Shown piece by piece: positions 8,488-17,672 of a stretch of DNA of 46,055 bases. The notes below the pieces were generated by a model, which did no database searches, had not been told where the DNA came from, and saw only the letters and a list, made by a program, of their open reading frames with translations. The DNA lies in NCBI RefSeq assembly GCF_013385985.1, contig NZ_JACAOY010000018.1:32548-78602 (forward strand), given 5' to 3'. The stretch is from Pseudomonas sp. B6002 (GTDB lineage Bacteria; Pseudomonadota; Gammaproteobacteria; Pseudomonadales; Pseudomonadaceae). Numbering within the stretch: position 1 is the stretch's first letter; the number at the start of each line of letters is the position of its first letter. Both the position numbers and the translations under genes were made by a program.

Positions 8488-11400
8488 CTAGTCCGCGTCG
8501 CTCAAGCTTTGCATCACACGTGGCATGGTTGCCACGAACCCTAGGCGCTCCGATTCGCGCTGCAATACCTTCAAGTCTTCGGTGCTTGAACTGTCGCGAC
8601 GCTGCAAACATTGGCCCGCCACCTCGATCAAGCGCACATGATGGCGGATCCAGGCACAAGGTGCAGTCTGGGCAAGGGCCTCCAGGCCTTGGGCATGCCG
8701 GCCGGCCTGCTCGAAATCGCCACTGAGCAGGCACGTTTCGGCCGCCGCCACCCTGAAACGAAGGGCGTTATGCGCCAGGCAATCCTGCGTAAGCAGGGCT
8801 TCGCCCAGCACCAGCATCTGGCGGCTGAGTCGCGCGTCGTCGAGAATCAAGGCAAGGCTGCCGTAGACCCAGGGGCCGATGTAACGCTGCAACGCATAGC
8901 GCTCCACCAAACTCACGGCCTCGTAGATCAGTGTTTGCGCCCGATCGCGTTGATTCTGGCGCAAGGCTAAACGGGCCTGGCCTTCCAGCAGAATGGCCTC
9001 GAAGCGACTGGCGCCTATCTCACGGGCCAGTGCCAGGGCATTCGTCAGTTCCTGCTCGGCTTGCTCGTCCTGCCCCGTCGCCACCAGCACCCAGGCGGCG
9101 GTCAATCGGGAAAAGACTTCCGCGCGGCGGTTACCGACCTGACGGCTGGACACGGCAGCATCCATGGCGTCACGCAGGGCCAGCACCGGCCGCCCCAAGT
9201 AAATTAGCGCCGAGCCGCGAGCACTGCGATTGCCCGCTTCGACATGGGGCAGCCCGTGCTGTTCGCACAACCGCACGCACTGGTCGAAGACCTCATACGC
9301 GGTCTGCATCCGTCCTTGGGCGTAGTAGGAATCACCGATTCCGCCCAGAGCCTTGGCCTCGGTTTCCAAGTTCGCCGCGATACGCGAGAACGACAGTGAT
9401 TCCTCATGCAGGCGACGGCACTCGGCGTAGTCGCCTCGCGGAAAGTAAATATCCCCGCGCAGTTGATACAAGCGGGCCAGTGCCGTGTTCGCCTGCAACG
9501 CTCGGGCGCTGGGGAGTATGGCTTCGATCAGCTGTTCCTCGTCCTCCAGGCAATCGAGCGTATTGAGCACCGGCGCCAGCCCCAAGGCCGCCTCAATCCG
9601 CTCTTGCGGCTGAGCGGCGAGGGCCAGGGCGCTCTGGAAACAGTCCCGCGCGCGAGCTATTTGCCCCAGGCCCCAATGAGCCTGGCCACAGCGCAGTGCG
9701 AGGGTAAAACTGCCGGCGGCGCGTTCGACGAAATCTGTTCCCTGTAGCCCCAGCGCAAGCACGCTGTCGTACTGGCAGGCCTGGAGTTTCTCGTCCATGG
9801 CGACCAGCAACGCATCGAAAGCCGTGGGGTCCCTGGCCAGCAACAAGTGCTGTGCATACAGGCTGCGATCACGCTCGCGATATAACTTCGCCACTTCGCC
9901 ATGCAACTGTTCGCGCAGGGCGTTGGGTATCGCATCGTAGAGGCAGTGCATGACCAGGTCATGGACGAACAAGTAGCGACCCGGTTCAATTTCCCGTAGC
10001 AAACCCTCGCGCATATCTGTGCTCGGCAGATAATCCGGCTGCCCCAGCGCCTCGCGCCAAAGGTTCAACTCGCAACGGTTGCCGAAAATCGCGGCGTAAC
10101 GCAAGGCATGTCGCTGCTCGGGCTGCAGGCGGTCGGAACGGGTCTGGATCAGGTGGCGCAAACTGTCTGGGAATACACCTTCGCGACTCGACAGCAGTTG
10201 CGTCAGGTACAGCGGGCTGCCTTGGGCACGCTTGACGCAGTCGGCCCGGTAGGCCGGGTCGACCTCGCTGAACTGGTCGGCCAGCAGGCTGGCCTCGCGC
10301 GCTCGGATCGGAGCGATATCCAGCAGGCTCATGGGGGTACTGAAATACGGGCGCAGGGCGCTTTCCAGCGGATCGCCTTCATGGCGCGAGGTCAACAGCC
10401 AAACCAAGGGCGCCTCGTTCGTCGCTTCGAGCAGCTTGCCCAGCAGGCTGCACAATGCGACCTCGGCCCAGTGAAGGTCTTCGATGCAGATCAACAATGG
10501 CTTGTGCACCGCCAGCCGCAGCAGCAACTGTAAAAGCGCCGAAAGCAAGCCCTGGCTGCGCACTTCACTGCTCATCGCCGCGTACTGCGTGAGGGAATGC
10601 CCGGGAGGCTCGTCAACCCGGTGTAAGCCCGTCAGCACTCGCAGGAACAGTTGGTGTTCGTCTTTCAGCTTCAAGCGCAGCATCGCGCTTTCCAGTTCTG
10701 GAGCGCCGTCTTGTCGGTGCATGTCGAGGTCAAGCAGGCTGCGTACCAGTTGGCCCAATGGCCATAGGGCGTTGTCCATGCCGAAATCCAGCACGTCACT
10801 GCGATGGCAGGCAAAACCGCCTTGGCGGGCCATCTCGAAGAACTCGGTGATCAGGCGTGTCTTGCCGATACCGGCCATGCCACGCACATACACCACATGC
10901 CCGTCCTGATAGGCCTGAGTGGCTTCGATGACACCCTTGAACTGCAGCACTTCGACGGTACGCCCCACCAAGGGGCGCGAGGCATTCTCGTCAAGATTGC
11001 GCAAGCGCAGGCATAAGCGATAAGCGGGGAACGGCTCATCGGCCGGGGAAAACTCGAAACGCGTGCGAAGCTGTTCCACCAGGCCTTGGGCGACATTCAC
11101 CGGTGCATTGCCATGCGGTTCGCGCGGGGTGTGGCCGCGCAACTGGCGCAGTACTTCACCCATCGTGGCGTCCTCGACGTCCTGGCGAACCAGTTGCAGC
11201 ACAATCCCGAAACCAGGTTTGGCTAACTGTTCGCGGCTCAACGCTAGCGCACACAGCAGCGCTCGCTCGCTGTCGCTGCGGTACGCTTGCGGCGCGCCGA
11301 ACCGGGCGACCACGATGTCGTCCGCACGCACCATCGGCACACCGCCGAACTGGCGGATCAGCCGCTCGATCTCTGCCACTCGCGAGGCTTGTTGTTCCGG

Positions 11401-11829
11401 GCGGGAGCGTTCACCCGACACCGGCGTTTCAAAGCTCAGTTGCAACACATAGCGGATCACATCGTCATCGATCTGGCGCAATGACTGCGTTGCCAGGACC
11501 GAATTGTGCAACTCGGTCACTGACTGTTCGATTTCCGCCAGGGCGCGTGTGACGGAGTGCCCGAGTAACGCTTCGACGTCGATCTGGAACGCTGTCGCCA
11601 GGTGGCGGGCCGTCCGATAGAGCACTGGCTTGCCGGTCTCGGCACGCTTGATGGAGGCAATGGACACACACAAGTGAAGGTTCAAGCAGGCCTCGGCCAG
11701 GGTTTCCTGGCTCAGGCCGCGCTGTTTGCGCAACCCTTTCAACAACCCGGCGTCCAGCAGCACGCGCCCGTCGGAAATCGCCGGGGCCTGCAGGGGGGGA
11801 ACAGCCAACGTGCTCTGTTTGAAATCCAT
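8488..11829 (-). CDS. XRE-type helix-turn-helix / STAND-like ATPase with TPR-like repeats
   Basis: This is a 1113-residue putative regulator. Residues 25-90 form a Cro/CI-type helix-turn-helix (LRKQRGLSQETLAEACL, then SIKRAETGK). Residues about 125-275 look like a degenerate nucleotide-cyclase-type domain. LVGRTVEV at 287 opens an AAA_16-like ATPase with Walker A GMAGIGKT (317-324) and Walker B LLICIEDLHWAE (445-456). The C-terminal half is alpha-helical and TPR-like (for example YAECRRLHEESLSFSRIAAN). The ATPase-plus-TPR layout resembles large MalT/LAL-type regulators, but with the DNA-binding domain at the N-terminus and XRE in kind. The ATG at 11829 is chosen because the helix-turn-helix starts soon after it. 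It is divergent from the unknown gene at 12132. Confidence 0.75.
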   Translation of the reverse strand: MDFKQSTLAVPPLQAPAISDGRVLLDAGLLKGLRKQRGLSQETLAEACLNLHLCVSIASIKRAETGKPVLYRTARHLATAFQIDVEALLGHSVTRALAEIEQSVTELHNSVLATQSLRQIDDDVIRYVLQLSFETPVSGERSRPEQQASRVAEIERLIRQFGGVPMVRADDIVVARFGAPQAYRSDSERALLCALALSREQLAKPGFGIVLQLVRQDVEDATMGEVLRQLRGHTPREPHGNAPVNVAQGLVEQLRTRFEFSPADEPFPAYRLCLRLRNLDENASRPLVGRTVEVLQFKGVIEATQAYQDGHVVYVRGMAGIGKTRLITEFFEMARQGGFACHRSDVLDFGMDNALWPLGQLVRSLLDLDMHRQDGAPELESAMLRLKLKDEHQLFLRVLTGLHRVDEPPGHSLTQYAAMSSEVRSQGLLSALLQLLLRLAVHKPLLICIEDLHWAEVALCSLLGKLLEATNEAPLVWLLTSRHEGDPLESALRPYFSTPMSLLDIAPIRAREASLLADQFSEVDPAYRADCVKRAQGSPLYLTQLLSSREGVFPDSLRHLIQTRSDRLQPEQRHALRYAAIFGNRCELNLWREALGQPDYLPSTDMREGLLREIEPGRYLFVHDLVMHCLYDAIPNALREQLHGEVAKLYRERDRSLYAQHLLLARDPTAFDALLVAMDEKLQACQYDSVLALGLQGTDFVERAAGSFTLALRCGQAHWGLGQIARARDCFQSALALAAQPQERIEAALGLAPVLNTLDCLEDEEQLIEAILPSARALQANTALARLYQLRGDIYFPRGDYAECRRLHEESLSFSRIAANLETEAKALGGIGDSYYAQGRMQTAYEVFDQCVRLCEQHGLPHVEAGNRSARGSALIYLGRPVLALRDAMDAAVSSRQVGNRRAEVFSRLTAAWVLVATGQDEQAEQELTNALALAREIGASRFEAILLEGQARLALRQNQRDRAQTLIYEAVSLVERYALQRYIGPWVYGSLALILDDARLSRQMLVLGEALLTQDCLAHNALRFRVAAAETCLLSGDFEQAGRHAQGLEALAQTAPCAWIRHHVRLIEVAGQCLQRRDSSSTEDLKVLQRESERLGFVATMPRVMQSLSDAD

Positions 11830-11862
11830 GTCGATTGTCTCGGCGGCGCCTGGGCAGCCGAT

Positions 11863-11874
11863 GGAGTGTACTCC
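11863..11874. promoter_or_regulatory. Short inverted repeat GGAGT-GT-ACTCC
   Basis: A 5-bp inverted repeat lies 34 to 45 bases before the XRE/ATPase start and directly beside the phased CTGA repeats. It may be part of the same control region. Short enough to be chance. Confidence 0.3.
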
Positions 11875-11878
11875 ACAT

Positions 11879-11920
11879 CTGATACCAAACTGATACCAGA
11901 CTGACACTGCTCTGAACTGT
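11879..11920. promoter_or_regulatory. Four CTGA motifs phased at 11 bp (operator candidate)
   Basis: CTGATACCA at 11879, CTGATACCA at 11890, CTGACACTG at 11901 and CTGAACTGT at 11912 repeat at an exact 11-bp interval, one helical turn. The array sits in the 302-bp region between the XRE/ATPase gene and the divergent unknown gene. Such same-face direct repeats are typical of sites for oligomeric regulators. The obvious candidate binder is the XRE/ATPase protein itself, which is inference. Apart from this and the nearby short palindrome I see nothing else definite in 11830-12131. Confidence 0.5.
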
Positions 11921-12131
11921 CTCGATGGCGCCACGCTTCGGATACTAGCGCACGACGCCTGACCTACACTGGTTGCGCGAGCAGCATGTACCGTACCGCT
12001 CAGATGACAGTGCGGCGAAGTCAAGGAAACGCATCGCCGATTCGGTCTGAACGCTGGGTCGGCGACATTCAACGGGCGGCAGGCCATCGCCGTCTCTGCT
12101 GTCTCACCCGAACCCTGGTGGTGCAATCACG

Positions 12132-12983
12132 ATGCAAACCTTCAACTGTGTGCCTTTTATCGGCGATGGCGACGAGGTCGATCTCGACACCCGTAGCTTC
12201 CCGTTCCTGTACAACGACCACGGCTTGGCTCGCCTCAAGCCCGCTGCAGAAGGCCGGCTGATCCAGCCGGCGCCGCAGAATCCCGAACTTGCACTCGGCG
12301 CTCTTTACACAGGTGTCACTTGGGAACCGAGGGAAATCCCCACTGCCAGCGGCTCCTACACCATCAAGTCATTCGACTTCCACGCCCGGGAAGTCCGTTA
12401 TGAACCGATGTGGGCCACTGAAGAAACAGCGCAGGCTTTCGGCATGACCTTGCTGCGCAGTGGTGAGTGCATCCACTTCGACCATGCGCAACTGATCCTT
12501 GGCCAATACACCTATGGCAAATGGGCCGGGCACCAATCGCCCTACCTGGGGCCGGCTCGCCAGCGCGAACTGCTGACCTACAACCCGACAGACTTGGAGT
12601 ACCACGCTTTTCCCCACGCCTTCTTTTCCCGCCATGGCCGGCTGCCGCTGGTGATCAGCGTGGCGCGCTGGCGGCCCTTCGTCGAAGAAATCCGCCTGGC
12701 CGACCTCTGGGTTCGACCCGGAGACGCGCTGGTGCTGCCACCCCAGTACTTTCCCGAGGCCCTATTGCTCGGCGCGCCCGCTGAGCAAAAGCGCTTGAAG
12801 GTCGTTGATATGCACGGTAATCGAAACTCGGCGCTCGCTTGTTGGTTCAAGGGGGGCGACGACGCGCTGTTGACGGAAACCATCCTGGCCAATGCTGACT
12901 TGATGAAGTCAGAAGCCGGCAGGCCGCACTATCATGAGGAGCGAGCCCCGACCCGGCATGAAACACCAGAAGGTTTTCTCTAA
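12132..12983 (+). CDS. Protein of unknown function, divergent from the XRE/ATPase
   Basis: This is a 283-residue protein starting MQTFNCVPFIGDGDEVDLDT. I do not recognise the family. There is no signal peptide or membrane helix. The composition is that of a soluble, mixed alpha/beta protein, rich in aromatic residues and histidine (FDFHAREVRYEPMW, ECIHFDHAQLILGQYTYGKW, YHAFPHAFFSRHG). These His/Asp-rich strands might bind a metal, but no known signature is complete. Codon use and GC match the genomic background, so it is not obviously foreign. The ATG follows a weak GGTGG. Its position opposite the STAND-like regulator suggests it is that regulator's target. It ends at a bidirectional terminator. 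Confidence 0.7.
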   Translation: MQTFNCVPFIGDGDEVDLDTRSFPFLYNDHGLARLKPAAEGRLIQPAPQNPELALGALYTGVTWEPREIPTASGSYTIKSFDFHAREVRYEPMWATEETAQAFGMTLLRSGECIHFDHAQLILGQYTYGKWAGHQSPYLGPARQRELLTYNPTDLEYHAFPHAFFSRHGRLPLVISVARWRPFVEEIRLADLWVRPGDALVLPPQYFPEALLLGAPAEQKRLKVVDMHGNRNSALACWFKGGDDALLTETILANADLMKSEAGRPHYHEERAPTRHETPEGFL

Positions 12984-13013
12984 AACTGCCTGAGCGATGG
13001 ATTGGCCAATAAA

Positions 13014-13041
13014 AAAGCGCCAACGTTGCCGTTGGCGCTTT
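13014..13041. terminator. Bidirectional intrinsic terminator
   Basis: AAAGCGCCAACG-TTGC-CGTTGGCGCTTT is a perfect 12-bp stem with a 4-base loop and A/T ends on both sides. It lies between the convergent unknown gene (12132-12983) and ybiT, and can serve both. Confidence 0.85.
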
Positions 13042-13071
13042 GCAAATGCGTTGCCTTGAAACGGGCGGTAT

Positions 13072-14658
13072 TTAGAACACCACGCCTTGGCTGCGCAGGT
13101 AGTCGTCGTAGGTGCCGCTGAAGTCGATCACGCCGGTGGCGCTCAACTCGATGATGCGGGTGGCCAGGGACGATACGAACTCACGGTCGTGGCTGACGAA
13201 GATCAGCGTGCCCGGGTAGTTCTCCAGCGCCAGGTTCAGCGCTTCGATGGATTCCATGTCCAAGTGGTTGGTCGGTTCGTCCATGATCAGCACGTTCGGC
13301 TTTTGCAGGATCAGCTTGCCGAACAGCATGCGGCCTTGCTCACCACCGGAAATCACCTTCACCGACTTCTGGATCTCGTCGTTGGAGAACAGCATGCGAC
13401 CCAGGGTGCCACGGATCATCTGCTCGCCTTGGGTCCATTGGCCCATCCAGTCGAACAGGGTCACGTCGTCTTCGAAGTCATGGGCATGGTCCTGGGCGTA
13501 GTAGCCCAGTTCCGCGGCGTCGGTCCACTTGACGCTACCGGCATCCGGGGTCAGTTCGTTGACCAGGGTGCGCAGAAGGGTGGTCTTGCCGATACCGTTC
13601 GGGCCGATGATCGCCACGCGCTCGCCAGCTTCAACCTGGAAGCTGAAGTCCTTGAACAGCGGCTTGCCGTCGAAGCCCTTGGCCATTTTTTCGACCATGA
13701 CGGCCTGGCGGTGCAGCTTTTTGTTCTGCTCGAAACGGATGAACGGGCTCACACGGCTCGAAGGCTTGACCTCAGCCAGCTGGATCTTGTCGATCGCCTT
13801 GGCGCGGGAGGTGGCCTGCTTGGCTTTCGAGGCGTTGGCCGAGAAGCGGCTGACGAAGGATTGCAGCTCGGAGATCTGCGCCTTCTTCTTGGCGTTGTCC
13901 GACAGCAGTTGCTCGCGGGACTGGGTCGCCACGGTCATGTACTCGTCGTAGTTGCCCGGGAACAGGCGCAGCTCGCCGTAGTCCAGGTCAGCCATGTGGG
14001 TGCACACGCTGTTCAGGAAGTGACGGTCGTGAGAGATGATGATCATCAGGCTGGAGCGCTGGGTCAGGATGTTTTCCAGCCAGCGGATGGTGTTGATGTC
14101 CAGGTGGTTGGTCGGTTCGTCGAGCAACAGCACTTCCGGGTCGGAGAACAGCGCCTGGGCCAGCAATACGCGCAGTTTCCAGCCTGGGGACACTTCGCTC
14201 ATCGGGCCAAAGTGCTGTTCCAGCGGGATACCCAGGCCCAGCAGCAGCTCACCGGCACGGGATTCGGCGGTGTAGCCGTCCATTTCGGCGAATTCGGTTT
14301 CCAGCTCGGCCACGGCCATGCCGTCTTCTTCGCTCATTTCTGGCAGCGAGTAGATTCGGTCGCGCTCAGCCTTGACCTTCCACAGCTCTTCGTGACCCAT
14401 GATCACGGTGTCGAGTACGGTGAATTCTTCGTAGGCGAACTGGTCCTGGCGCAGTTTACCCAGGCGTACATTGGGCTCCAGCATGACCTGGCCGCCGGAC
14501 GGGTCGAGGTCGCCGCCGAGGATTTTCATGAAGGTCGACTTGCCGCAACCGTTGGCACCGATCAAACCATAACGGTTGCCGGCGCCGAACTTGACCGAGA
14601 CGTTCTCGAAGAGCGGCTTGGCGCCGAACTGCATGGTGATGTTAGCTGTGGAGATCAA
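13072..14658 (-). CDS. ybiT: ABC-F family ATPase YbiT
   Basis: This is a 528-residue protein with two ABC ATPase domains and no membrane segment. The first Walker A is GANGCGKST (residues 34-42) and the second is GPNGIGKTT. Signature/Walker B regions are visible as [11 protein letters not shown] and [11 protein letters not shown]. The inter-domain linker ([20 protein letters not shown]) is the YbiT-type P-site tRNA interaction motif. Length and near-continuous similarity to E. coli YbiT as I remember it make the assignment firm. ABC-F proteins bind the ribosomal E site and modulate translation. The start is a TTG at 14658, preceded by an AGGT eight bases away, and corresponds to the conserved N-terminus [12 protein letters not shown]. 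Confidence 0.92.
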   Translation of the reverse strand: MISTANITMQFGAKPLFENVSVKFGAGNRYGLIGANGCGKSTFMKILGGDLDPSGGQVMLEPNVRLGKLRQDQFAYEEFTVLDTVIMGHEELWKVKAERDRIYSLPEMSEEDGMAVAELETEFAEMDGYTAESRAGELLLGLGIPLEQHFGPMSEVSPGWKLRVLLAQALFSDPEVLLLDEPTNHLDINTIRWLENILTQRSSLMIIISHDRHFLNSVCTHMADLDYGELRLFPGNYDEYMTVATQSREQLLSDNAKKKAQISELQSFVSRFSANASKAKQATSRAKAIDKIQLAEVKPSSRVSPFIRFEQNKKLHRQAVMVEKMAKGFDGKPLFKDFSFQVEAGERVAIIGPNGIGKTTLLRTLVNELTPDAGSVKWTDAAELGYYAQDHAHDFEDDVTLFDWMGQWTQGEQMIRGTLGRMLFSNDEIQKSVKVISGGEQGRMLFGKLILQKPNVLIMDEPTNHLDMESIEALNLALENYPGTLIFVSHDREFVSSLATRIIELSATGVIDFSGTYDDYLRSQGVVF

Positions 14659-14800
14659 TTACTTTACCTATCAATGGGTTGCGAGCGTGGCGGCAGGAGC
14701 CTTCAGGCATGCGTCAACAGCGACATCAAGGCGCGAAACCCGGTCGCTGAGCAGAAGATTTTGGATGTGTGTTGGAATTTGGCGCGCATTGTCGCATATG

Positions 14801-16081
14801 TCAGGCGACAGTTGTATGGCAGGCGAACGATGGTTTCGCCAAGGTCTCTGGCATGGCCAGCCATAACAGCGCCAGGGCGACGGTGGCCACGCCGGCCAGG
14901 GTCAGGAAAGCCGCGTTGTAGCCCGCCAACTGCACGACAAAACCCGCCAGGCTGCTGCTCAAGGCCGCGCCGAGGCCAAATACCGTCGAAAGCGCACCCA
15001 GGCTGACATTGAAGCGCCCGGTGCCTTGGGTCAGGTCCTTGACGATCACCGGGAACAGCGCGCCGAAGATCCCGGCGCCGATGCCGTCGAGCATCTGCAC
15101 CGCCACCAGCCAGTACGGGTCGCTGGACAGCGTATACAGCACGCCGCGCAACGGCAGGATCAGGAAACCGGCGATCAATAACGGCTTGCGCCCCCACACA
15201 TCGGCCCGGGCGCCCACCAGCCACGCCATTGGCACCATCACCAGTTGCGCGGCGACGATGCATGCCGAGGTCAGTGGTGTGGCCATTTGCAGGTTGATCT
15301 GCGCCAGCTTCTGGCTGACCAGCGGCAGCATCGCCGCATTGGCCAGGTGGAAGAGGGCGCAGCACACGGCGAAGAGCAGCAGGGGGCGGTTGCCCAGCAA
15401 TACCTTCATACCGGAGGGCTGCTCGTGATCCTGGGCATGGGCTGGGTCGAAGCCCCGGGCGACTTCATGGTCAATGGCCGCTGCCGACACGCAACTGACC
15501 GCCATGACACTGGCCACTGCCATGAACGCCATCAGGTAAAACACCACCACCGGGCCGTACAGGTACGCCAGGCCACCGGCCAGCAAGGCGGCCACGGCAT
15601 TGCCGGCATGGTTGAAGGTTTCGTTGCGCCCGGTGCGGCGTGTGAAGGCGCGTGGCCCGGTGATCCCCAGGGAAATGGCGGAAATCGCCGGTGCGAACAC
15701 CGACGCGGCCACCGCACTGGCGGCCTGGGTCAACGCCACCCAACTGAATGCGCTGACAAACGGCAGCACCAGGCAACTGAGCGTCACCAGGATTGCGGCA
15801 ATCGCGATCACTGCGCGCTTGCTGCGGGTGCGGTCGATCAGCGCGCCGGCAGGCCCCTGGGTGATCAATGCGGCAATGCCGGCCAGGGTCATGACCACGC
15901 CGATGCTGGCCGGGTCCCACTTGTGTACTGCCAACAGGTAGATCGCCAGATAAGGCCCGAGGCCGTCACGTACATCCGCCAGGAAAAAATTCAGGCTGTC
16001 GAGGGACAAGGTGGTACGCAGGTCGGAGTGATGGGCCACGGCGAGGTCTTCAAGGGCAGCGCTCAGGGGCTGAACGCTCAT
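14801..16081 (-). CDS. MFS transporter
   Basis: This is a 426-residue permease with about twelve hydrophobic segments. After a 30-residue cytoplasmic N-terminus the first helix begins around LNFFLADVRDGLGPYLAIYL. Motif A appears as GALIDRTRSKRAV, and a second copy as GARADVWGRKPLL between helices 8 and 9. The FFLADVRDGLGPY segment recalls a group of uncharacterised permeases in proteobacteria; the substrate is unknown. It is divergent from the methyltransferase gene (112-bp gap). About 142 bp separate its stop from the start of ybiT, in which I see no clear terminator. Confidence 0.8.
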   Translation of the reverse strand: MSVQPLSAALEDLAVAHHSDLRTTLSLDSLNFFLADVRDGLGPYLAIYLLAVHKWDPASIGVVMTLAGIAALITQGPAGALIDRTRSKRAVIAIAAILVTLSCLVLPFVSAFSWVALTQAASAVAASVFAPAISAISLGITGPRAFTRRTGRNETFNHAGNAVAALLAGGLAYLYGPVVVFYLMAFMAVASVMAVSCVSAAAIDHEVARGFDPAHAQDHEQPSGMKVLLGNRPLLLFAVCCALFHLANAAMLPLVSQKLAQINLQMATPLTSACIVAAQLVMVPMAWLVGARADVWGRKPLLIAGFLILPLRGVLYTLSSDPYWLVAVQMLDGIGAGIFGALFPVIVKDLTQGTGRFNVSLGALSTVFGLGAALSSSLAGFVVQLAGYNAAFLTLAGVATVALALLWLAMPETLAKPSFACHTTVA

Positions 16082-16193
16082 TGGCTTAGTGACCTGTAGG
16101 CTCGGGGATTAGTTTCGCCATGCATAAGGGTTTTATCTGGCAGGCAATTGGCTTACTTTCCGAACCCCGCTTTATTCAAATCCTGGAGTCGCA

Positions 16194-17006
16194 ATGGACA
16201 TGCCCTCAGCCCAGCAGGCTATCACCCGCAACAAGGACGCCTGGGACGCTTCGGCCGAGCTGCACAAAGGCACCGCCACCTGGAACGCGCTGGTGGCGTC
16301 GGTCGCCCAGCCGGGGTTTTCGTGCCTGGACCCGACCATCACTGCATTGCTGCACGATGTCGGCGTTGCCGGCAAGGACGTGGTGCAACTGTGCTGCAAC
16401 AACGGCCGTGAAAGCCTTTCGCTGTTCGGGCTAGGCGCCCGTTCCGTGGTGGGCGTGGATCAATCCCGAGCCTTTCTTCAGCAGGCGCAGGAACTCGCGG
16501 ACGTTTCGCCCCATGCCCCCGAGTTCATCGAGACCGATATCCACCACTTGCCTGAGCGTTTGTTCGGCCGATTCGATGTCGCCCTGGTGACCATCGGCGT
16601 ACTGGGCTGGATGCCCGACGTGGCGCTGTTCATGCGCCATGCGGCCAGCACCTTAAAGCCGGGCGGCACATTGGTGATCTACGAGACCCATCCGTTTTTG
16701 GAAGTGTTCGACCCTCGAGCTGACAACCCGCTGTTGCCTGCCAGTTCGTACTTCCAGCGCGATCCTTTTGTGCTGCAGGAGTCGATTGTCTACGAAGGCA
16801 CCGCCGAGAAGGCCGGGCCGACGTCCTATTGGTATGTGCATACGCTGGGGAGCATCGTCAGCGGCGCGGTTGCGGCGCAGTTGCAGATCAGCCACTTGCA
16901 GGAGTACCCGCACTCCAATCGTGAAGAACTCTACGATCAGTACGAGCACCAGAGCGCGCAACTGCCACTGTGCTTCACCCTGACCGCCACTAAACGGTCC
17001 GTGTAA
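16194..17006 (+). CDS. Class I SAM-dependent methyltransferase
   Basis: This is a 270-residue soluble enzyme. The SAM-binding motif I is seen as VVQLCCNNGRESLSLF (about residues 63-78), with the acidic end of strand 2 in VVGVDQS. Motif IV/post-IV follows as DVALVTIGVLGWMPDVALFM, then KPGGTLVIYETHPF. The CCNNG in place of the usual GCGxG is a variant seen in a subgroup of small-molecule methyltransferases. The acceptor is unknown. The ATG has GGAG eight bases upstream. It is divergent from an MFS permease, so the pair may share a promoter region. Confidence 0.8.
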   Translation: MDMPSAQQAITRNKDAWDASAELHKGTATWNALVASVAQPGFSCLDPTITALLHDVGVAGKDVVQLCCNNGRESLSLFGLGARSVVGVDQSRAFLQQAQELADVSPHAPEFIETDIHHLPERLFGRFDVALVTIGVLGWMPDVALFMRHAASTLKPGGTLVIYETHPFLEVFDPRADNPLLPASSYFQRDPFVLQESIVYEGTAEKAGPTSYWYVHTLGSIVSGAVAAQLQISHLQEYPHSNREELYDQYEHQSAQLPLCFTLTATKRSV

Positions 17007-17020
17007 TTCACTGGCGTGCA

Positions 17021-17051
17021 GGCAAAAAAAGGCCCGCGAGAGTGGCGGGCC
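17021..17051 (-). terminator. Intrinsic terminator for the leftward TIGR03067-like gene
   Basis: GGCCCGC-N7-GCGGGCC (17031-17051) is preceded by seven A, which becomes a U-run in the leftward transcript. It lies 32 bases beyond the stop of the 17083-17529 gene. No T-run follows in the rightward direction. Confidence 0.75.
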
Positions 17052-17082
17052 AAGGGATTCACTGGAGTAGGTAGGTTTCACC

Positions 17083-17529
17083 CTATAGGTGGGAACGTGA
17101 AGGCCTTGTGAAAAGGGTGTCGCATATTCGGATGTGTATGGGGCACCGGCGACGTACGAAGGTTCGCATGGTCTGACCCGGCCCGGTGCTGAATTCGGCC
17201 GGCCTGGGCATGCCTTCATCGGCGGCAATGAATACGAAGTCATCGCCTTCAAGGCGGTAACTGGCGGGCAGTTGTTTGCCGGCGTCTTCGCCGATGGCGT
17301 CCACCCAGGTAATGCTTTTAGGGGTGGTGCTGCTGTCCAGGGAAAAGTGGCCGGCCAACAACACTTCGCCTGCGGTGGTCCGCACTTCGAAGCTGTCACC
17401 GCTGATGATCGTCACGGCACCAGGCGCGCTATGGGCGTCGACCGGGTTCAGCACACCACTGTCTTCAAGAGCGGTCTGTTCCCAGGTGCCCTGCAGGGCT
17501 TGAAAATCCAGGTCGGTGCGGGATGACAT
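17083..17529 (-). CDS. TIGR03067-like domain protein
   Basis: This 148-residue protein starts MSSRTDLDFQALQGTWEQTA. The LQGTWEQ opening and later pattern (VTIISGDSFEV, STTPKSITWVDAIGEDAGK, YRLEGDDFVFIA) match the TIGR03067 beta-barrel-like domain best known from Planctomycetes and also scattered in pseudomonads. No signal peptide is seen. Function is unknown. The ATG at 17529 is supported by AAGGAA nine bases upstream; an upstream in-frame start at 17613 lacks one. The last 20 residues (RRRCPIHIRICDTLFTRPSR) look unlike the rest of the family, which may mean a frameshifted or extended C-terminus. Confidence 0.6.
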   Translation of the reverse strand: MSSRTDLDFQALQGTWEQTALEDSGVLNPVDAHSAPGAVTIISGDSFEVRTTAGEVLLAGHFSLDSSTTPKSITWVDAIGEDAGKQLPASYRLEGDDFVFIAADEGMPRPAEFSTGPGQTMRTFVRRRCPIHIRICDTLFTRPSRSHL

Positions 17530-17639
17530 ACAAATTCCTTTTTGCAGTAAGGGGTTGCGGACAGTGCCGTATCGCGGCATTGCAAGGCAAGCGTTGGCAT
17601 TGATCCAGCACATTGAATGGACAGGTTTTCACAATTCTT

Positions 17640-17672
17640 AGTTAACCTTTGGTTACAAACTGTGGCTAAATA
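17640..17672 (+). promoter_or_regulatory. Possible PhoP box and -10 upstream of lpxO
   Basis: AGTTAA-N5-GGTTAC (17640-17656) resembles the PhoP direct repeat (T/G)GTTTA-N5-(T/G)GTTTA, with a TAAATA-like -10 about 10 bases downstream. It lies about 135-150 bases before lpxO. 2-hydroxylation of lipid A is under PhoPQ control in Salmonella, which makes the match interesting. Both half-sites deviate from the consensus. Confidence 0.35.

Noticed and set aside
13087-15006. A 639-codon open frame antisense to ybiT
   Set aside because: ybiT on the other strand is a confident full-length family match; the antisense frame is compositionally meaningless.
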